Assembly (NCBI RefSeq): GCF_007556585.1 | Contig: NZ_VJNA01000001.1 | Span: 104,201-168,200, forward strand | Source of the DNA: Tepidimonas aquatica | GTDB lineage: Bacteria > Pseudomonadota > Gammaproteobacteria > Burkholderiales > Burkholderiaceae_C | Reading direction: 5' to 3' | Length of the DNA stretch: 64,000 nucleotides | Shown here: positions 1-8,466 of the stretch, piece after piece | Position numbering within the stretch: the stretch's first letter is position 1 | Layout of the letters: each line of letters begins with the position of its first letter | Notes under the pieces: generated by a model | Seen by the model: only the letters and a program-made list of their open reading frames with translations | What the model was told of the DNA's origin: nothing | Database searches by the model: none | Program-made: the position numbers and the translations under genes

Positions 1-1379
1 TGGTAGCAGTTGGTCCACACCCGACCGGCTTGGATGCCGCGGCCCATGCGATAGGCCCGGCTGCCGTCGCGCGTCCACACGCCCGCGCCAAGGCCGTAGA
101 GCGTGTCGTTGGCGATCGAGAGCGCTTCGGCTTCGTCCTTGAAGGTGGTCACGGCCAGCACGGGGCCGAAGATCTCCTCCTGGAAGATGCGCATCTTGTT
201 GTGCCCTTTGAAGATCGTGGGCTTGACGTAGTAGCCGCCGGCGAGTTCCCCGGGCAATTTGGCCTGTTCGCCACCGATGAGGCACTGCGCCCCCTCTTGC
301 CTGCCGATGTCGAGGTAGGAGAGGATTTTCTCCAGCTGTTCGGAGGAAGCCTGCGCCCCGATCATCGTCGTCGGATCGAGCGGGTTGCCCTGCTTGATCG
401 CCTTGACGCGTTCCAGGGCGCGCGACATGAATTTGTCGTAGATCGACTCCTGGATGAGGGCGCGCGAAGGACAGGTGCACACTTCGCCTTGGTTGAGGGC
501 GAAGAGCACCATGCCTTCGATTGCCTTGTCAAAGAAGTCGTCGTCGGCCGCGGCCACGTCCTCGAAGAAGACGTTGGGCGATTTGCCGCCGAGCTCCAGC
601 GTGACCGGGATGAGATTCTGGCTGGCATACTGCATGATGAGCCGGCCGGTGGTGGTCTCGCCGGTGAAGGCGATCTTGGCGATGCGCGGGCTGGTGGCCA
701 GGGGCTTGCCCGCCTCGAGACCAAAGCCGTTGACGACGTTGACCACGCCCGGCGGAATGATGTCGGCGATGAGCTCCATGAGCACCATGATGCTCACGGG
801 CGTCTGCTCGGCGGGCTTGAGCACCACGCAGTTGCCAGCCGCCAGCGCCGGGGCGAGTTTCCAGGCCGCCATCAGGATGGGGAAGTTCCAGGGAATGATC
901 TGACCGACCACGCCCAGCGGCTCGTGGAAGTGGTAGGCGACGGTATTTTCGTCGATCTCGGAGAGCGTCCCTTCTTGGGCGCGGATGCAGCCGGCGAAGT
1001 AGCGGAAGTGATCGACGGTGAGCGGAATGTCGGCCGCAAGGGTTTCGCGGATCGGCTTGCCGTTGTCCACCGTGTCGGCGTAGGCGAGTTTTTCCAGGTT
1101 CTGCTCGAGCCGATCGGCAATCGCGAGCAACACCTGGGCGCGTTGCGCCGGCGGGGTCTTGCCCCATTTTTCCTTGGCGGCATGCGCGGCATCGAGCGCG
1201 AGCTCGATGTCTTCGGCCGTGGAGCGCGCCGCTTGGCAGAACACCTTGCCAGTGATGGGCGTGATGTTGTCGAAGTACTGCCCCTTGACGGGCGGCACCC
1301 ATTTGCCGCCGATGAAGTTGTCGTACTTGGCCTTGAACTGGACCGGGGCGGACGGATCGCCAGGGAACGGATAAGTCAT
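1..1379 (-). CDS. exaC: Aldehyde dehydrogenase, ExaC/AldB type (C-terminus cut by window edge)
   Basis: NAD-dependent oxidation of acetaldehyde or a similar short aldehyde to the acid, in the cytoplasm. The minus-strand frame translates without a stop from the ATG at 1377-1379 to the window edge, about 459 codons; the family is usually about 506 residues, so only the last ~45 are missing. Visible family marks are the N-terminal [12 protein letters not shown] segment, PWNFP, the cofactor-binding FTGETTTGR, the catalytic-glutamate motif LELGGKSPN and the nucleophile segment GEVCTCPSR, ending near RVWTNCY. The gene is divergent from an AcoR-like activator and has a sigma-54 type promoter 80-95 bp upstream, so aldehyde- or alcohol-inducible expression is likely. 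The family is sure; the exact substrate is inferred from family and regulator type. Confidence 0.93.
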   Translation of the reverse strand, partial: MTYPFPGDPSAPVQFKAKYDNFIGGKWVPPVKGQYFDNITPITGKVFCQAARSTAEDIELALDAAHAAKEKWGKTPPAQRAQVLLAIADRLEQNLEKLAYADTVDNGKPIRETLAADIPLTVDHFRYFAGCIRAQEGTLSEIDENTVAYHFHEPLGVVGQIIPWNFPILMAAWKLAPALAAGNCVVLKPAEQTPVSIMVLMELIADIIPPGVVNVVNGFGLEAGKPLATSPRIAKIAFTGETTTGRLIMQYASQNLIPVTLELGGKSPNVFFEDVAAADDDFFDKAIEGMVLFALNQGEVCTCPSRALIQESIYDKFMSRALERVKAIKQGNPLDPTTMIGAQASSEQLEKILSYLDIGRQEGAQCLIGGEQAKLPGELAGGYYVKPTIFKGHNKMRIFQEEIFGPVLAVTTFKDEAEALSIANDTLYGLGAGVWTRDGSRAYRMGRGIQAGRVWTNCY

Positions 1380-1458
1380 GTGCTGCTCTCCTCTTCTGAT
1401 GGTAGGAAACCGATGGAAAACTCCATGCGCCCTTGCCAAGGCGCAGGCAAGACGAGAT

Positions 1459-1474
1459 TGCAAGCATCGTGCCA
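1459..1474 (-). promoter_or_regulatory. Sigma-54 (-24/-12) promoter of the aldehyde dehydrogenase gene
   Basis: Read on the minus strand the bases are TGGCACGATGCTTGCA, which fits the RpoN consensus TGGCACG-N4-TTGCW at every conserved position. It lies 80 bp upstream of the aldehyde dehydrogenase ATG and points towards it. The neighbouring divergent gene encodes a sigma-54 activator, which fits. Confidence 0.88.
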
Positions 1475-1525
1475 ATCCTGAAACGAACCTCTTTATCCAT
1501 TGATCCAAGGATTTTTTTGCTATGC

Positions 1526-1575
1526 TGTCTCAGCGAGACGTCGCAAAATGAGACATCGACCGTCTCATCGTCTCA
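1526..1575. promoter_or_regulatory. Cluster of GTCTC/GAGAC inverted repeats: probable activator-binding sites (UAS)
   Basis: Three to four copies of the half-site TGAGAC/GTCTCA are packed in 50 bp. GTCTC-AGC-GAGAC is a perfect palindrome at 1527-1539; TGAGAC (1549-1554) and GTCTCA (1562-1567) form a second inverted pair, and another CGTCTCA follows at 1569-1575. The cluster sits 50-100 bp upstream of the sigma-54 promoter and just upstream of the activator gene, the usual place for an enhancer bound by an AcoR-type protein, and would also suit autoregulation. Confidence 0.7.
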
Positions 1576-1633
1576 GATTCGACGAATCAACAAGAAAAAC
1601 AGTCATACAAGCATGGAAAAGGAGGGACGAAGG

Positions 1634-3553
1634 ATGACCATGCTGACTCCATCGCTGGAATCGGTCGCACTCGCCCGTCAGACGTTCATCGAACGGGGAG
1701 AGCTCACCGCGCTGCACCTGGCACCCGAGATCGTGCGCTCGTGGCAGCGCTGCCGTGCAAAAGGCCTTTCATGCGATCGACATCCTGATGTCAAGGAGAG
1801 TCTGGTCGATACGCCTCGACTCACCACCGCCCGCGAACGATTGGAAGAATGGCTGCGCTACGCCCGCCCGGTATTCGAGAGCGTCTTCTGGGATCTCGGC
1901 GCTGGACGCAGCATCCTCGTACTGGCCGACCCAGAGGGCGTCATCGTCGAGACGAGCGGCGATCCGCGCTTCCTCGAACGCGCGCAACGGGTCCACCTGG
2001 CCCGCGGTGCGATCTGGCACGAAGGCGTGCGCGGCACCAACGCCGTGGGTACGGCGATCGCCGAAGGGGCGCCGGTCGAGGTGCTGGGGCCGGAGCATTA
2101 TCTGAGCTGCAACGAATTTCTCGCCTGCACCGCCGCCCCCATCTTCGACGGCACTGGCCGCTTGGTGGCGGTGCTCGACGTCTCCTGCGATTGGCACGAC
2201 CACCATCCGCACACCCGCGCCTTGGTCAATACCGCGGTTCGCCTCATCGAGAATCACGCCATCGCCGCCCGCCACCGCGGCCTGCGCATCCATTTGCATC
2301 GCGATGCGCACGCCCTGGGCAGCTTCGTCGATGACGCCATCGTCTGCGTGGACGACGACGGTCGCGTGGTGGCAGCCAATTCCGCTGCCCGCCGCCTTTT
2401 TTCTCTACGGCACGAGGAGCTTGGTGCGGTGCCACTGGAACGGCTCTTCCGCCGCGCCGCCCCCGTGCCGCGCGGCGACGAACCGGTGCTGCTGTACGAT
2501 CCGCAGGGCAATCCCCTCTATGCGCGCTTCGAAGGACGCCGCGCGCGCGTCGTGATCCGCCGCGCCGATCCTGCACCGGCCAACGATGCCTTGGCCGAGC
2601 TCGACACCGGCGACGAGGCGCTGCGCCGGGTCATCGCCCAGGCCCGTCGGGTGCTCGACAAGGACATCCCCATCCTGCTGCGCGGCGAGAGCGGCGTGGG
2701 GAAGGAACTCTTCGCCCAAGCCCTCCATCGCAGCTCGCCGCGGCGCGACAAACCGTTCGTGGCAGTCAATTGCGCCGCGTTACCGGAAGCGCTCATCGAG
2801 GCCGAGCTCTTCGGCTATGCCCCCGGCGCCTATACCGGCGCGCGCCGCGAGGGGAGCCTCGGGCGCATCCGCGAGGCGCACGGCGGCACGCTCTTTCTCG
2901 ACGAGATCGGCGACATGCCGCTCGCGCTGCAGGGGCGACTGCTGCGGGTGCTGGAGACGAAGGAGGTCGTGCCTCTGGGCGGAAAACCGGTGCGCGTCGA
3001 GTTTGCGCTCATCGCGGCCACACACCGCGACCTGCCAGCAGAAGTCGAGGCGGGGCGATTCCGTGCCGATCTCTACTATCGGCTGGCGGGTCTGACGCTC
3101 ACCTTGCCGCCGCTGCGCGAGCGCAGCGATCTACCCGTGCTGGTGGAGCGCATCCTGCGCGCCTGCGCGCCGGACCGGGACCTGAGGCTCGCGCCCGAGG
3201 TGGCCGCCGCGTTCGCGGCCTATTCCTGGCCGGGCAACGTGCGGGAACTGGCGCAGGCACTGCGCGTGGCCGCGGCCTTGGTGGATGAGGAAGAAATGGC
3301 GATCGGCTGGGAAGCGCTGCCCGAAGGGCTCGCGGCGGCGCTGAAACGATCGCCCGGAACGACGCCGCTCACTTCCCCCGCAGGGGAAGAAGCGTTCGAA
3401 CTGGCAACCCTGTCACGCGCCGCGATCGAGCGGGCGCTCGTCGCAAGCCGCGGCAACCGCACGGCGGCGGCGAGGCGCCTGGGCATCAGCCGCGCCACGC
3501 TCTACCGCAAATTGCGCGAGATGGGCAGCCCCCCCGCGCAAGCGGCGGGTTGA
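1634..3553 (+). CDS. acoR: AcoR-like sigma-54-dependent transcriptional activator
   Basis: A 639-residue enhancer-binding protein. The N-terminal half is a GAF-type sensor region, followed by a PAS-like stretch (about residues 230-310). The AAA+ domain has Walker A GESGVGKE near residue 351, the sigma-54 contact loop as GAYTGA (Tyr in place of the usual Phe) near 397, and Walker B LFLDEIGD. A Fis-type helix-turn-helix (NRTAAARRLGISRATLYRKL) ends the protein. I chose the ATG at 1634 because AGGAGGGA precedes it by a few bases; the frame stays open upstream to 1433, across the operator region. It is divergent from the aldehyde dehydrogenase and very likely activates it in response to acetoin, alcohol or aldehyde. 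The effector cannot be read from sequence. Confidence 0.9.
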   Translation: MTMLTPSLESVALARQTFIERGELTALHLAPEIVRSWQRCRAKGLSCDRHPDVKESLVDTPRLTTARERLEEWLRYARPVFESVFWDLGAGRSILVLADPEGVIVETSGDPRFLERAQRVHLARGAIWHEGVRGTNAVGTAIAEGAPVEVLGPEHYLSCNEFLACTAAPIFDGTGRLVAVLDVSCDWHDHHPHTRALVNTAVRLIENHAIAARHRGLRIHLHRDAHALGSFVDDAIVCVDDDGRVVAANSAARRLFSLRHEELGAVPLERLFRRAAPVPRGDEPVLLYDPQGNPLYARFEGRRARVVIRRADPAPANDALAELDTGDEALRRVIAQARRVLDKDIPILLRGESGVGKELFAQALHRSSPRRDKPFVAVNCAALPEALIEAELFGYAPGAYTGARREGSLGRIREAHGGTLFLDEIGDMPLALQGRLLRVLETKEVVPLGGKPVRVEFALIAATHRDLPAEVEAGRFRADLYYRLAGLTLTLPPLRERSDLPVLVERILRACAPDRDLRLAPEVAAAFAAYSWPGNVRELAQALRVAAALVDEEEMAIGWEALPEGLAAALKRSPGTTPLTSPAGEEAFELATLSRAAIERALVASRGNRTAAARRLGISRATLYRKLREMGSPPAQAAG

Positions 3554-3557
3554 CCGT

Positions 3558-4406
3558 TCAGGCCCGCACGCCCAGGCGTTCGAGCAGGCCCTCGAGCGTG
3601 TCGTCGTCGGCGAAGGAGATCTCGAGCGTGCCGCGCCCGTCGCGGCGGCGCTTGATGAGGACTGGCGCGCCGAAGTGTTCGGAAAGCGCCTCTTCCAGCC
3701 GCCGCCAGTCGGGGTCTTTCACCGCTTCGGGTTTGGGCGCGGGCGGAGCAAGCAGCGCCTGCACGGCGCGCTCGGTCTGGCGCACCGACCAGCCCTGCAC
3801 CGCAGCGCGGCGGGCGAGTTCCACCTGTTGCGGCACGGCAAGCGCGAGCAGTGCCCGGGCGTGGCCCATTTCGAGCGCCCCCTCCATCAGCAGCTCGCGC
3901 ACCGGCTCGGCCAGTTGCAGCAGGCGAAGCAGGTTGGTGACCGCCGAGCGGCTGCGCCCGACGGCCTCGGCCGCCTGCTGGTGGGTCATGCCGAATTCGT
4001 CGATGAGCCGCTGCAGCCCTTGAGCTTCTTCGAAGGGGTTGAGGTCTTCACGCTGGAGGTTCTCGATGAGGGACATCGCCAGCGCCGCCTCGTCCGGAAT
4101 CTCGCGCACGAGACAGGGTACTTCCAGCAGACCCGCCATGCGGGCGGCACGCCAGCGCCGCTCGCCGGCGATGAGCTCGTAGCGCTCGCCCACGGGGCGC
4201 ACCAGCAGCGGCTGCATCACGCCCTGGGCGCGGATCGAGGCAGCGAGCTCTTGCAGCGCCTGAGGGTCCATGCGCGTGCGCGGCTGGTAGCGGCCGGGGT
4301 CGATGCAGTCGATGTCGACGCTGCGCAGCGCCTCTTCCACCGCCGTCGGCGCGCCCAGCAGTGCGTCCAGCCCGCGCCCCAGCCCCTTGCGCTTGCCCGC
4401 CGCCAT
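3558..4406 (-). CDS. parB: Chromosome-partitioning protein ParB
   Basis: A 282-residue ParB/Spo0J-type CTPase that loads on parS sites to segregate the chromosome origin. It starts [13 protein letters not shown], the short N-terminal motif that binds ParA, then has the box II motif GERRWRAA (CTP/DNA clamp) and a central helix-turn-helix region ([24 protein letters not shown]). The C-terminal dimerisation region follows a proline-rich linker. Its ATG overlaps the parA stop as TGATG, the normal operon arrangement. Only the 3' tip of parA is present upstream. The gene converges with the AcoR-like activator, leaving a 4-bp gap. Confidence 0.95.
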   Translation of the reverse strand: MAAGKRKGLGRGLDALLGAPTAVEEALRSVDIDCIDPGRYQPRTRMDPQALQELAASIRAQGVMQPLLVRPVGERYELIAGERRWRAARMAGLLEVPCLVREIPDEAALAMSLIENLQREDLNPFEEAQGLQRLIDEFGMTHQQAAEAVGRSRSAVTNLLRLLQLAEPVRELLMEGALEMGHARALLALAVPQQVELARRAAVQGWSVRQTERAVQALLAPPAPKPEAVKDPDWRRLEEALSEHFGAPVLIKRRRDGRGTLEISFADDDTLEGLLERLGVRA

Positions 4407-4505
4407 CAGTGCGCCTCCGCGAGCGGGGCGGCCACGCCCAGGCGCCGCTCCAGCTCGGCGGCGAACTCGAGGTAGGCGAGGGCGCCCCGAGAGCGGGGAG
4501 GGGCG
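4406..4505 (-). pseudogene. parA: 3' fragment of parA, cut off at a junction
   Basis: The minus strand upstream of parB encodes PRSRGALAYLEFAAELERR and ends LAEAH-stop, which matches the usual C-terminal tail of ParA (normally YDP-x-SRGAxAYxxLAxE). The stop overlaps the parB start as TGATG. Going further upstream on this strand the homology ends at about 4500-4508, and 25-35 bp later the fnr stop codon of a different gene context appears. About 220 codons of ParA, including Walker A, are absent, so no functional ParA is encoded here. This is direct evidence of a break, biological or from assembly. Confidence 0.75.
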
Positions 4506-4535
4506 ACGGCGTGCTGGGCCGGCCGCGCGGCGCCT
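4495..4535. other. Junction between two unlike sequence contexts
   Basis: Left of this point are an aldehyde dehydrogenase, AcoR-like activator, parB and a parA fragment with frequent CTC leucine codons. Right of it lies a block with CTG/TTG leucine preference and many ATGA overlaps. parA homology ends near 4505 and the fnr stop lies at 4534-4536, so the join is within these ~40 bases. I see no IS end, integrase or long repeat here. Assembly chimera is the simplest reading; a real deletion or recombination is the alternative. Confidence 0.65.
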
Positions 4536-5253
4536 ACAGCGGCTCGCCCTGGTTGACGATGGCCTGCAAGGCCTGCGGCTCTAGGATGCGCACGTAGCGC
4601 TGGCGCACCTCGATGATGCCTTCGTCCTGAAAGCGCGAAAACGTGCGGCTGACCGTCTCCAGCTTCATGCCGAGGTAGCTGCCGATCTCCTCGCGCGTCA
4701 TGCGCAGCACCAGCTCGGAGCGCGAAAAGCCCCGCGCGTGCAGCCGCTGCACCAGGTTGAGCAAAAACGCCGCCAGCCGCTCCTCGGCGCGCATGCTGCC
4801 CAGCAGCAACATCACGCCTTGGTCACGCACGATCTCGCGGCTCATGATGCGGTGCACGTGGTGCTGCAGCGTGCTGAATTCGCGCGACAACGCTTCCAGC
4901 TTGTCAAACGGCAGCACGCACACTTCGGCGTCTTCCAGCGCCACCGCCGAGCACGAGTGCTTGTCCTGCACGATGCCGTCCAGCCCCAGGATTTCACCGG
5001 CCATCTGAAAGCCCGTGACCTGGTCGCGTCCGTCGGCCGTGTTGATGACGGTTTTGAAAAACCCTGAGCGCACCGCGTACAACGACGTGAACGCGTCCCC
5101 GGCGGCAAACAGCGTCGCGCCTCGGCGCACGCGGCGCCGGGTGCTGATCAGGTCATCCAGCTGCGCCATCTCATCGGTCGACAGGCCCACGGGGATGCAC
5201 AGCTCGCGCAGGTTGCAGCTGGAACAGGCGACTTTGATCGAATGCAGGTCCAT
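4534..5253 (-). CDS. fnr: FNR-type oxygen-sensing regulator (CRP/FNR family)
   Basis: A 239-residue global anaerobic regulator. The N-terminal cysteines C10, C13 and C19 have the CxxC-x5-C spacing of true FNR, and a fourth candidate lies in KHSCSA, so it should carry an oxygen-labile 4Fe-4S cluster. The cNMP-fold domain is followed by a helix-turn-helix whose recognition helix has E-x2-SR (ETVSRTF), the residues that read TTGAT/TTGAC half-sites. The start MDLHSIKVACSS was chosen by family length; the frame is open far upstream across the hemN antisense. It is divergent from hemN, with a perfect FNR box between them. Confidence 0.95.
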   Translation of the reverse strand: MDLHSIKVACSSCNLRELCIPVGLSTDEMAQLDDLISTRRRVRRGATLFAAGDAFTSLYAVRSGFFKTVINTADGRDQVTGFQMAGEILGLDGIVQDKHSCSAVALEDAEVCVLPFDKLEALSREFSTLQHHVHRIMSREIVRDQGVMLLLGSMRAEERLAAFLLNLVQRLHARGFSRSELVLRMTREEIGSYLGMKLETVSRTFSRFQDEGIIEVRQRYVRILEPQALQAIVNQGEPL

Positions 5254-5353
5254 GGGCGCAGCGGTGGCGAACGTTGGTGGGATGATAACCGTGATCGCTG
5301 CCTTGTGCCGCCGCAGCGCCACCGACCTTGGGCGCGGCGCCGTGGCAGGCTGT

Positions 5354-5367
5354 TTGACCCACGTCAA
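5354..5367. promoter_or_regulatory. FNR/ANR box upstream of hemN
   Basis: TTGAC-CCAC-GTCAA is a perfect palindrome of the FNR/ANR class (TTGAC/T-N4-G/ATCAA). It sits 54 bp upstream of the hemN start and 100 bp upstream of the fnr start in the 168-bp divergent spacer. That position suits activation of hemN in low oxygen and possibly autoregulation of fnr. Confidence 0.85.
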
Positions 5368-5421
5368 CAGGCCCCGTGGGGCGCTGCGGCACAGTTCATA
5401 CCCCAAGGAGTCGTACTTGTT

Positions 5422-6801
5422 GTGAAACACGTCATCGAGCCCAGCCTGCTGCGCCGCTTCGATATTCCAGGTCCGCGCTACACGTCGTACCCGACCGCGG
5501 ACCGTTTTGTCGAGGCGTTTGGCGAGCGGGACTACATCCAGGCACTGCAGCAACGGCGCGCCGGGTCGTTGGCGCTGCCGCTGTCGGTGTACGTGCACAT
5601 CCCGTTTTGCGCGTCGTTGTGCTACTACTGCGCGTGCAACAAGATCATCACGCGCCACCACGAACGTGCCACCGAGTACCTGCGCTACCTTGGGCATGAG
5701 TTGGAGCTGCAAACCCGCCATCTCGGCCGGGGGCACCGCGTCAGCCAGTTGCACCTGGGTGGTGGCACCCCGACGTTTTTGTCGGACGACGAGCTGGCCG
5801 ATTTGATGGGGATGTTGCAGCGCCACTTCGAGCTGGTGCCGGGCGGCGAGTACTCGATCGAGATCGATCCGCGCACGGTGACGCAGCAGCGGTTGGCGCA
5901 CCTGCAGCGGCTGGGGTTCAACCGCCTGAGCTTCGGGGTGCAGGATTTCGACCCAACGGTGCAAAAAGCGGTGCACCGCGTGCAGCCCGCCGAGCAGGTG
6001 TTTGCGTTGATGGCGGCGGCGCGCGAGCTGGGGTTCGAGTCGGTCAACGTCGACCTGATCTACGGGCTGCCGCAGCAAACGCCGGAATCGCTGCGGCGCA
6101 CGTTGGAGCAGGTGCAGCAGCTGCGTCCCGACCGCATCGCGCTGTACGCTTACGCGCATCTGCCGGCGCGCTTCAAGCCGCAGCGGCGCATCGTGGCGGC
6201 GGAGCTGCCCAGCGCCGCCGACAAGCTGGCCATGTTGGCGCTGGCGCTGGACATGCTCAGCGCCGCCGGCTACGAGTACATCGGCATGGACCACTTCGCG
6301 CTGCCCAACGACGCGCTGGCCGTGGCCAAGCGGCAGGGGCGGCTGCACCGCAACTTCCAGGGCTACAGCACGCAGCCCGACTGCGACCTGATCGCGCTGG
6401 GGGTGTCGGCCATCGGACGGGTGGGGGCCACCTACAGCCAAAACACCAAAACGCTGGAGGAGTACTACGACGCGCTCGACCAGGGGCAGCTGCCCATCAT
6501 CCGCGGCATCGTGCTGAGCCGCGACGATGTGCTGCGCCGCAGCGTCATCATGGCCATCATGTGCCAAGGGCTGGTGGACTTCGAGTCGATCAACCTGGCG
6601 CACCTGGTGGACTTCCGGGTCTATTTCGCCCGTGAGTTGGAGCAGCTGCGCGAGATGGCCGAGTGGGGACTGGTGCGGGTGCACGACACGCACCTTGAGG
6701 TGACGCCGACCGGCTGGTACGTCGTGCGCGCGATTGCGATGGTGTTCGACCGCTACCTGCAGCTGGACCAGGACCGCGCGCGCTTTTCCAAGATCATTTG
6801 A
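5422..6801 (+). CDS. hemN: Oxygen-independent coproporphyrinogen III oxidase
   Basis: A radical-SAM enzyme that decarboxylates coproporphyrinogen III to protoporphyrinogen IX without oxygen, in the cytoplasm (heme pathway). The protein is 459 residues, the normal HemN length. The 4Fe-4S/SAM motif is C63-x3-C67-x2-C70 (CASLCYYC), nearly the E. coli position, followed by the LHLGGGTPTFL and GVQDFDPTVQKAVHRVQP segments typical of HemN rather than HemW. The GTG at 5422 was chosen because AAGGAG lies 11 bases upstream and the residues after it (VKHVIEPSLLRRFDIPGPRYTSYPT) start the family alignment. It is divergent from fnr and behind an FNR box, so anaerobic induction is expected. Confidence 0.96.
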   Translation: MKHVIEPSLLRRFDIPGPRYTSYPTADRFVEAFGERDYIQALQQRRAGSLALPLSVYVHIPFCASLCYYCACNKIITRHHERATEYLRYLGHELELQTRHLGRGHRVSQLHLGGGTPTFLSDDELADLMGMLQRHFELVPGGEYSIEIDPRTVTQQRLAHLQRLGFNRLSFGVQDFDPTVQKAVHRVQPAEQVFALMAAARELGFESVNVDLIYGLPQQTPESLRRTLEQVQQLRPDRIALYAYAHLPARFKPQRRIVAAELPSAADKLAMLALALDMLSAAGYEYIGMDHFALPNDALAVAKRQGRLHRNFQGYSTQPDCDLIALGVSAIGRVGATYSQNTKTLEEYYDALDQGQLPIIRGIVLSRDDVLRRSVIMAIMCQGLVDFESINLAHLVDFRVYFARELEQLREMAEWGLVRVHDTHLEVTPTGWYVVRAIAMVFDRYLQLDQDRARFSKII

Positions 6802-6875
6802 CAGCGGCCCGCGCGGCGCGGGGGCATCCGCGGCGAGGCCGCCCTGCCCAGCGCCGCTGCATTACGATCCCAGCC

Positions 6876-7550
6876 ATGCTTGCTTCGATGACCGTATCCG
6901 CGCTGGTGATGGGCCTGGTAGGGGGGCCGCACTGCGTGGCCATGTGCGGGGCCGCGTGCGCCGGCATCGCGCGCGCGGCCGGGCCGCACCCGCAGCGTGC
7001 GCTGTGGACGTGGCAGGCCAGCCGGGTGGCTGGCTACGCGCTGCTGGGGGCGCTGGCCGGGGGCACCGTGCAAGGCATGGGCTGGCTGGGGCAAAACACC
7101 GTGGTGCTGCGCCCCTTGTGGACCATGCTGCACGTGGCGGCGTTGCTGTTGGGGCTGGCGCTGGTGGTGCAGGCGCGCCAGCCGGCGTTCGTCGACGGCT
7201 GGGCGCAGGCCGTGTGGCGGCGTGCTCGGCCGGTGCTGGCGCGTCTGGGGCCGCGTGCGCCGGTGGTGTTGGGTGTGGGGTGGGCGTTGATGCCATGCGG
7301 GTTGCTGTATTCGGCGCTGCTGGTGGCCTCGTTGTCGGCGTCGGTGTGGCAGGGGGCGCTGATCATGGCCAGCTTTGCGCTGGGCACGGCGGTGTCGCTG
7401 GCCGCGGGGCCTTGGCTGCTGCTGCGGTTGACCCAGGCGCGCTCCGGTGGCTGGGGCATTCGGCTGGCCGGCTTGGCGTTGGCGGCCACGTCGGGCTGGG
7501 CGCTGTGGATGGGGATCACCCAGCCGACCGGTCTGTGGTGCGCGACGTAA
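6876..7550 (+). CDS. TauE/SafE-like membrane protein (PF13386 type)
   Basis: A 224-residue inner-membrane protein with about six hydrophobic segments. The N-terminal GGPHCVAMCGAACAG is the signature of the short sulfite exporter TauE/SafE-like family that often sits near cbb3-oxidase and copper-handling genes. The ATG at 6876 starts right at the first membrane helix (MLASMTVSALVMGLVGG). It lies 74 bp downstream of hemN on the same strand and could be read from the FNR-controlled promoter. Its 3' end overlaps the convergent EamA gene by 35 bp. Transported substrate unknown; a copper or thiol link is only suggested by family neighbourhoods. Confidence 0.8.
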   Translation: MLASMTVSALVMGLVGGPHCVAMCGAACAGIARAAGPHPQRALWTWQASRVAGYALLGALAGGTVQGMGWLGQNTVVLRPLWTMLHVAALLLGLALVVQARQPAFVDGWAQAVWRRARPVLARLGPRAPVVLGVGWALMPCGLLYSALLVASLSASVWQGALIMASFALGTAVSLAAGPWLLLRLTQARSGGWGIRLAGLALAATSGWALWMGITQPTGLWCAT

Positions 7551-8466
7551 CGCGGTCCGGCCACGTGGCTGCGACGAGGCCGACCAGCGCCAGCGCGAAA
7601 GCACCCCATTGCACCGGCGTGAGGCGTTCGCCCATCACCAGCACGCCGATCGTGGCGGCGCTGATCGGCAGCATCACGGTGAACACACCGGCGCGGGCTG
7701 CGGGCACGTGGCGCAGGCCGGTCATCCACAGCCACACGCTCCATACGCTGGCCGCCAGCGCGTAAAACACCAGCAGCGCCCACAACGGCAGGCTCATGCG
7801 GCTCCAATCGTAGCTCCATGCCGCCCAGGCACCCAGCGGCGTCATCAACACCAGCCCCCACAGGTTGATCAGCGCCGCAATGCGCTTGGGGGCCAGCCGC
7901 CCGGTGAGGCGTTTGCCAATGACGACGTAGGCCGCCTCGCACGCCACTGCCGCCAGCACCAGCAGGTTGCCCCACAGCGGCAGCGGTACCCCGAGCCAGG
8001 TGCCTTGTGCGGCAGCGGGCGTGGCGGCGCCTTTGTCCAGCGAAAACAACCCGATGCCCAGCGCCGCCAGCGCGATCGCGCCCAGCGAGCGCGCGTCGAG
8101 CCGCTCGCGCAGCAACCACCATGATTGCAGCGCCACCATGGCGGGGATGGCGGCCATGATGACGCCGGCGGCGCTGGCGGTGGTCAGCCGCACACCGTAC
8201 AGCATGCACAGGGTGAACAAAAAATTGCCCAGCAACGCTTGCACGAACAGCAGCGCGTGGGTGTGCGGCGTCAGCGGCGGCTCGTGCGCCGGGCGGCGCA
8301 ACCAGTGGAGCATGGCGGCCGCACCGATCAGGTAGCGCAGCCAGGCCAGCACGAACACCGGCATCGCCGCCAGCAGCGGTTTGGACAGCGCCACGTAGCT
8401 GCCCACCAGCGCCATGCTGGCGGCCAGGGCGCCGTAGGCCGTCCAGGGGGTGCGCGGGGGTGTCAT
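7516..8466 (-). CDS. EamA/DMT-family transporter
   Basis: A 316-residue membrane protein with about ten hydrophobic helices arranged as two EamA repeats (drug/metabolite transporter superfamily). Segments such as LRYLIGAAAMLHWL and the second-repeat PISAATIGVLVMGERLT are typical. Its ATG overlaps the nadB stop as ATGA, so it is probably translated by coupling from the nadB message. An open frame continues upstream into the nadB antisense frame, but the hydrophobic start MTPPRTPWTAYGALAAS marks the real N-terminus. Substrate unknown; export of a metabolite or amino acid is usual for the family. Confidence 0.88.
   Translation of the reverse strand: MTPPRTPWTAYGALAASMALVGSYVALSKPLLAAMPVFVLAWLRYLIGAAAMLHWLRRPAHEPPLTPHTHALLFVQALLGNFLFTLCMLYGVRLTTASAAGVIMAAIPAMVALQSWWLLRERLDARSLGAIALAALGIGLFSLDKGAATPAAAQGTWLGVPLPLWGNLLVLAAVACEAAYVVIGKRLTGRLAPKRIAALINLWGLVLMTPLGAWAAWSYDWSRMSLPLWALLVFYALAASVWSVWLWMTGLRHVPAARAGVFTVMLPISAATIGVLVMGERLTPVQWGAFALALVGLVAATWPDRVTSRTTDRSAG

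Noticed and set aside
30..1481. Long plus-strand open frame over the aldehyde dehydrogenase
   Set aside because: It is the antisense shadow of a clear dehydrogenase on the minus strand; its product is Arg/Gly/His-rich with no family features, as expected for high-GC antisense frames.
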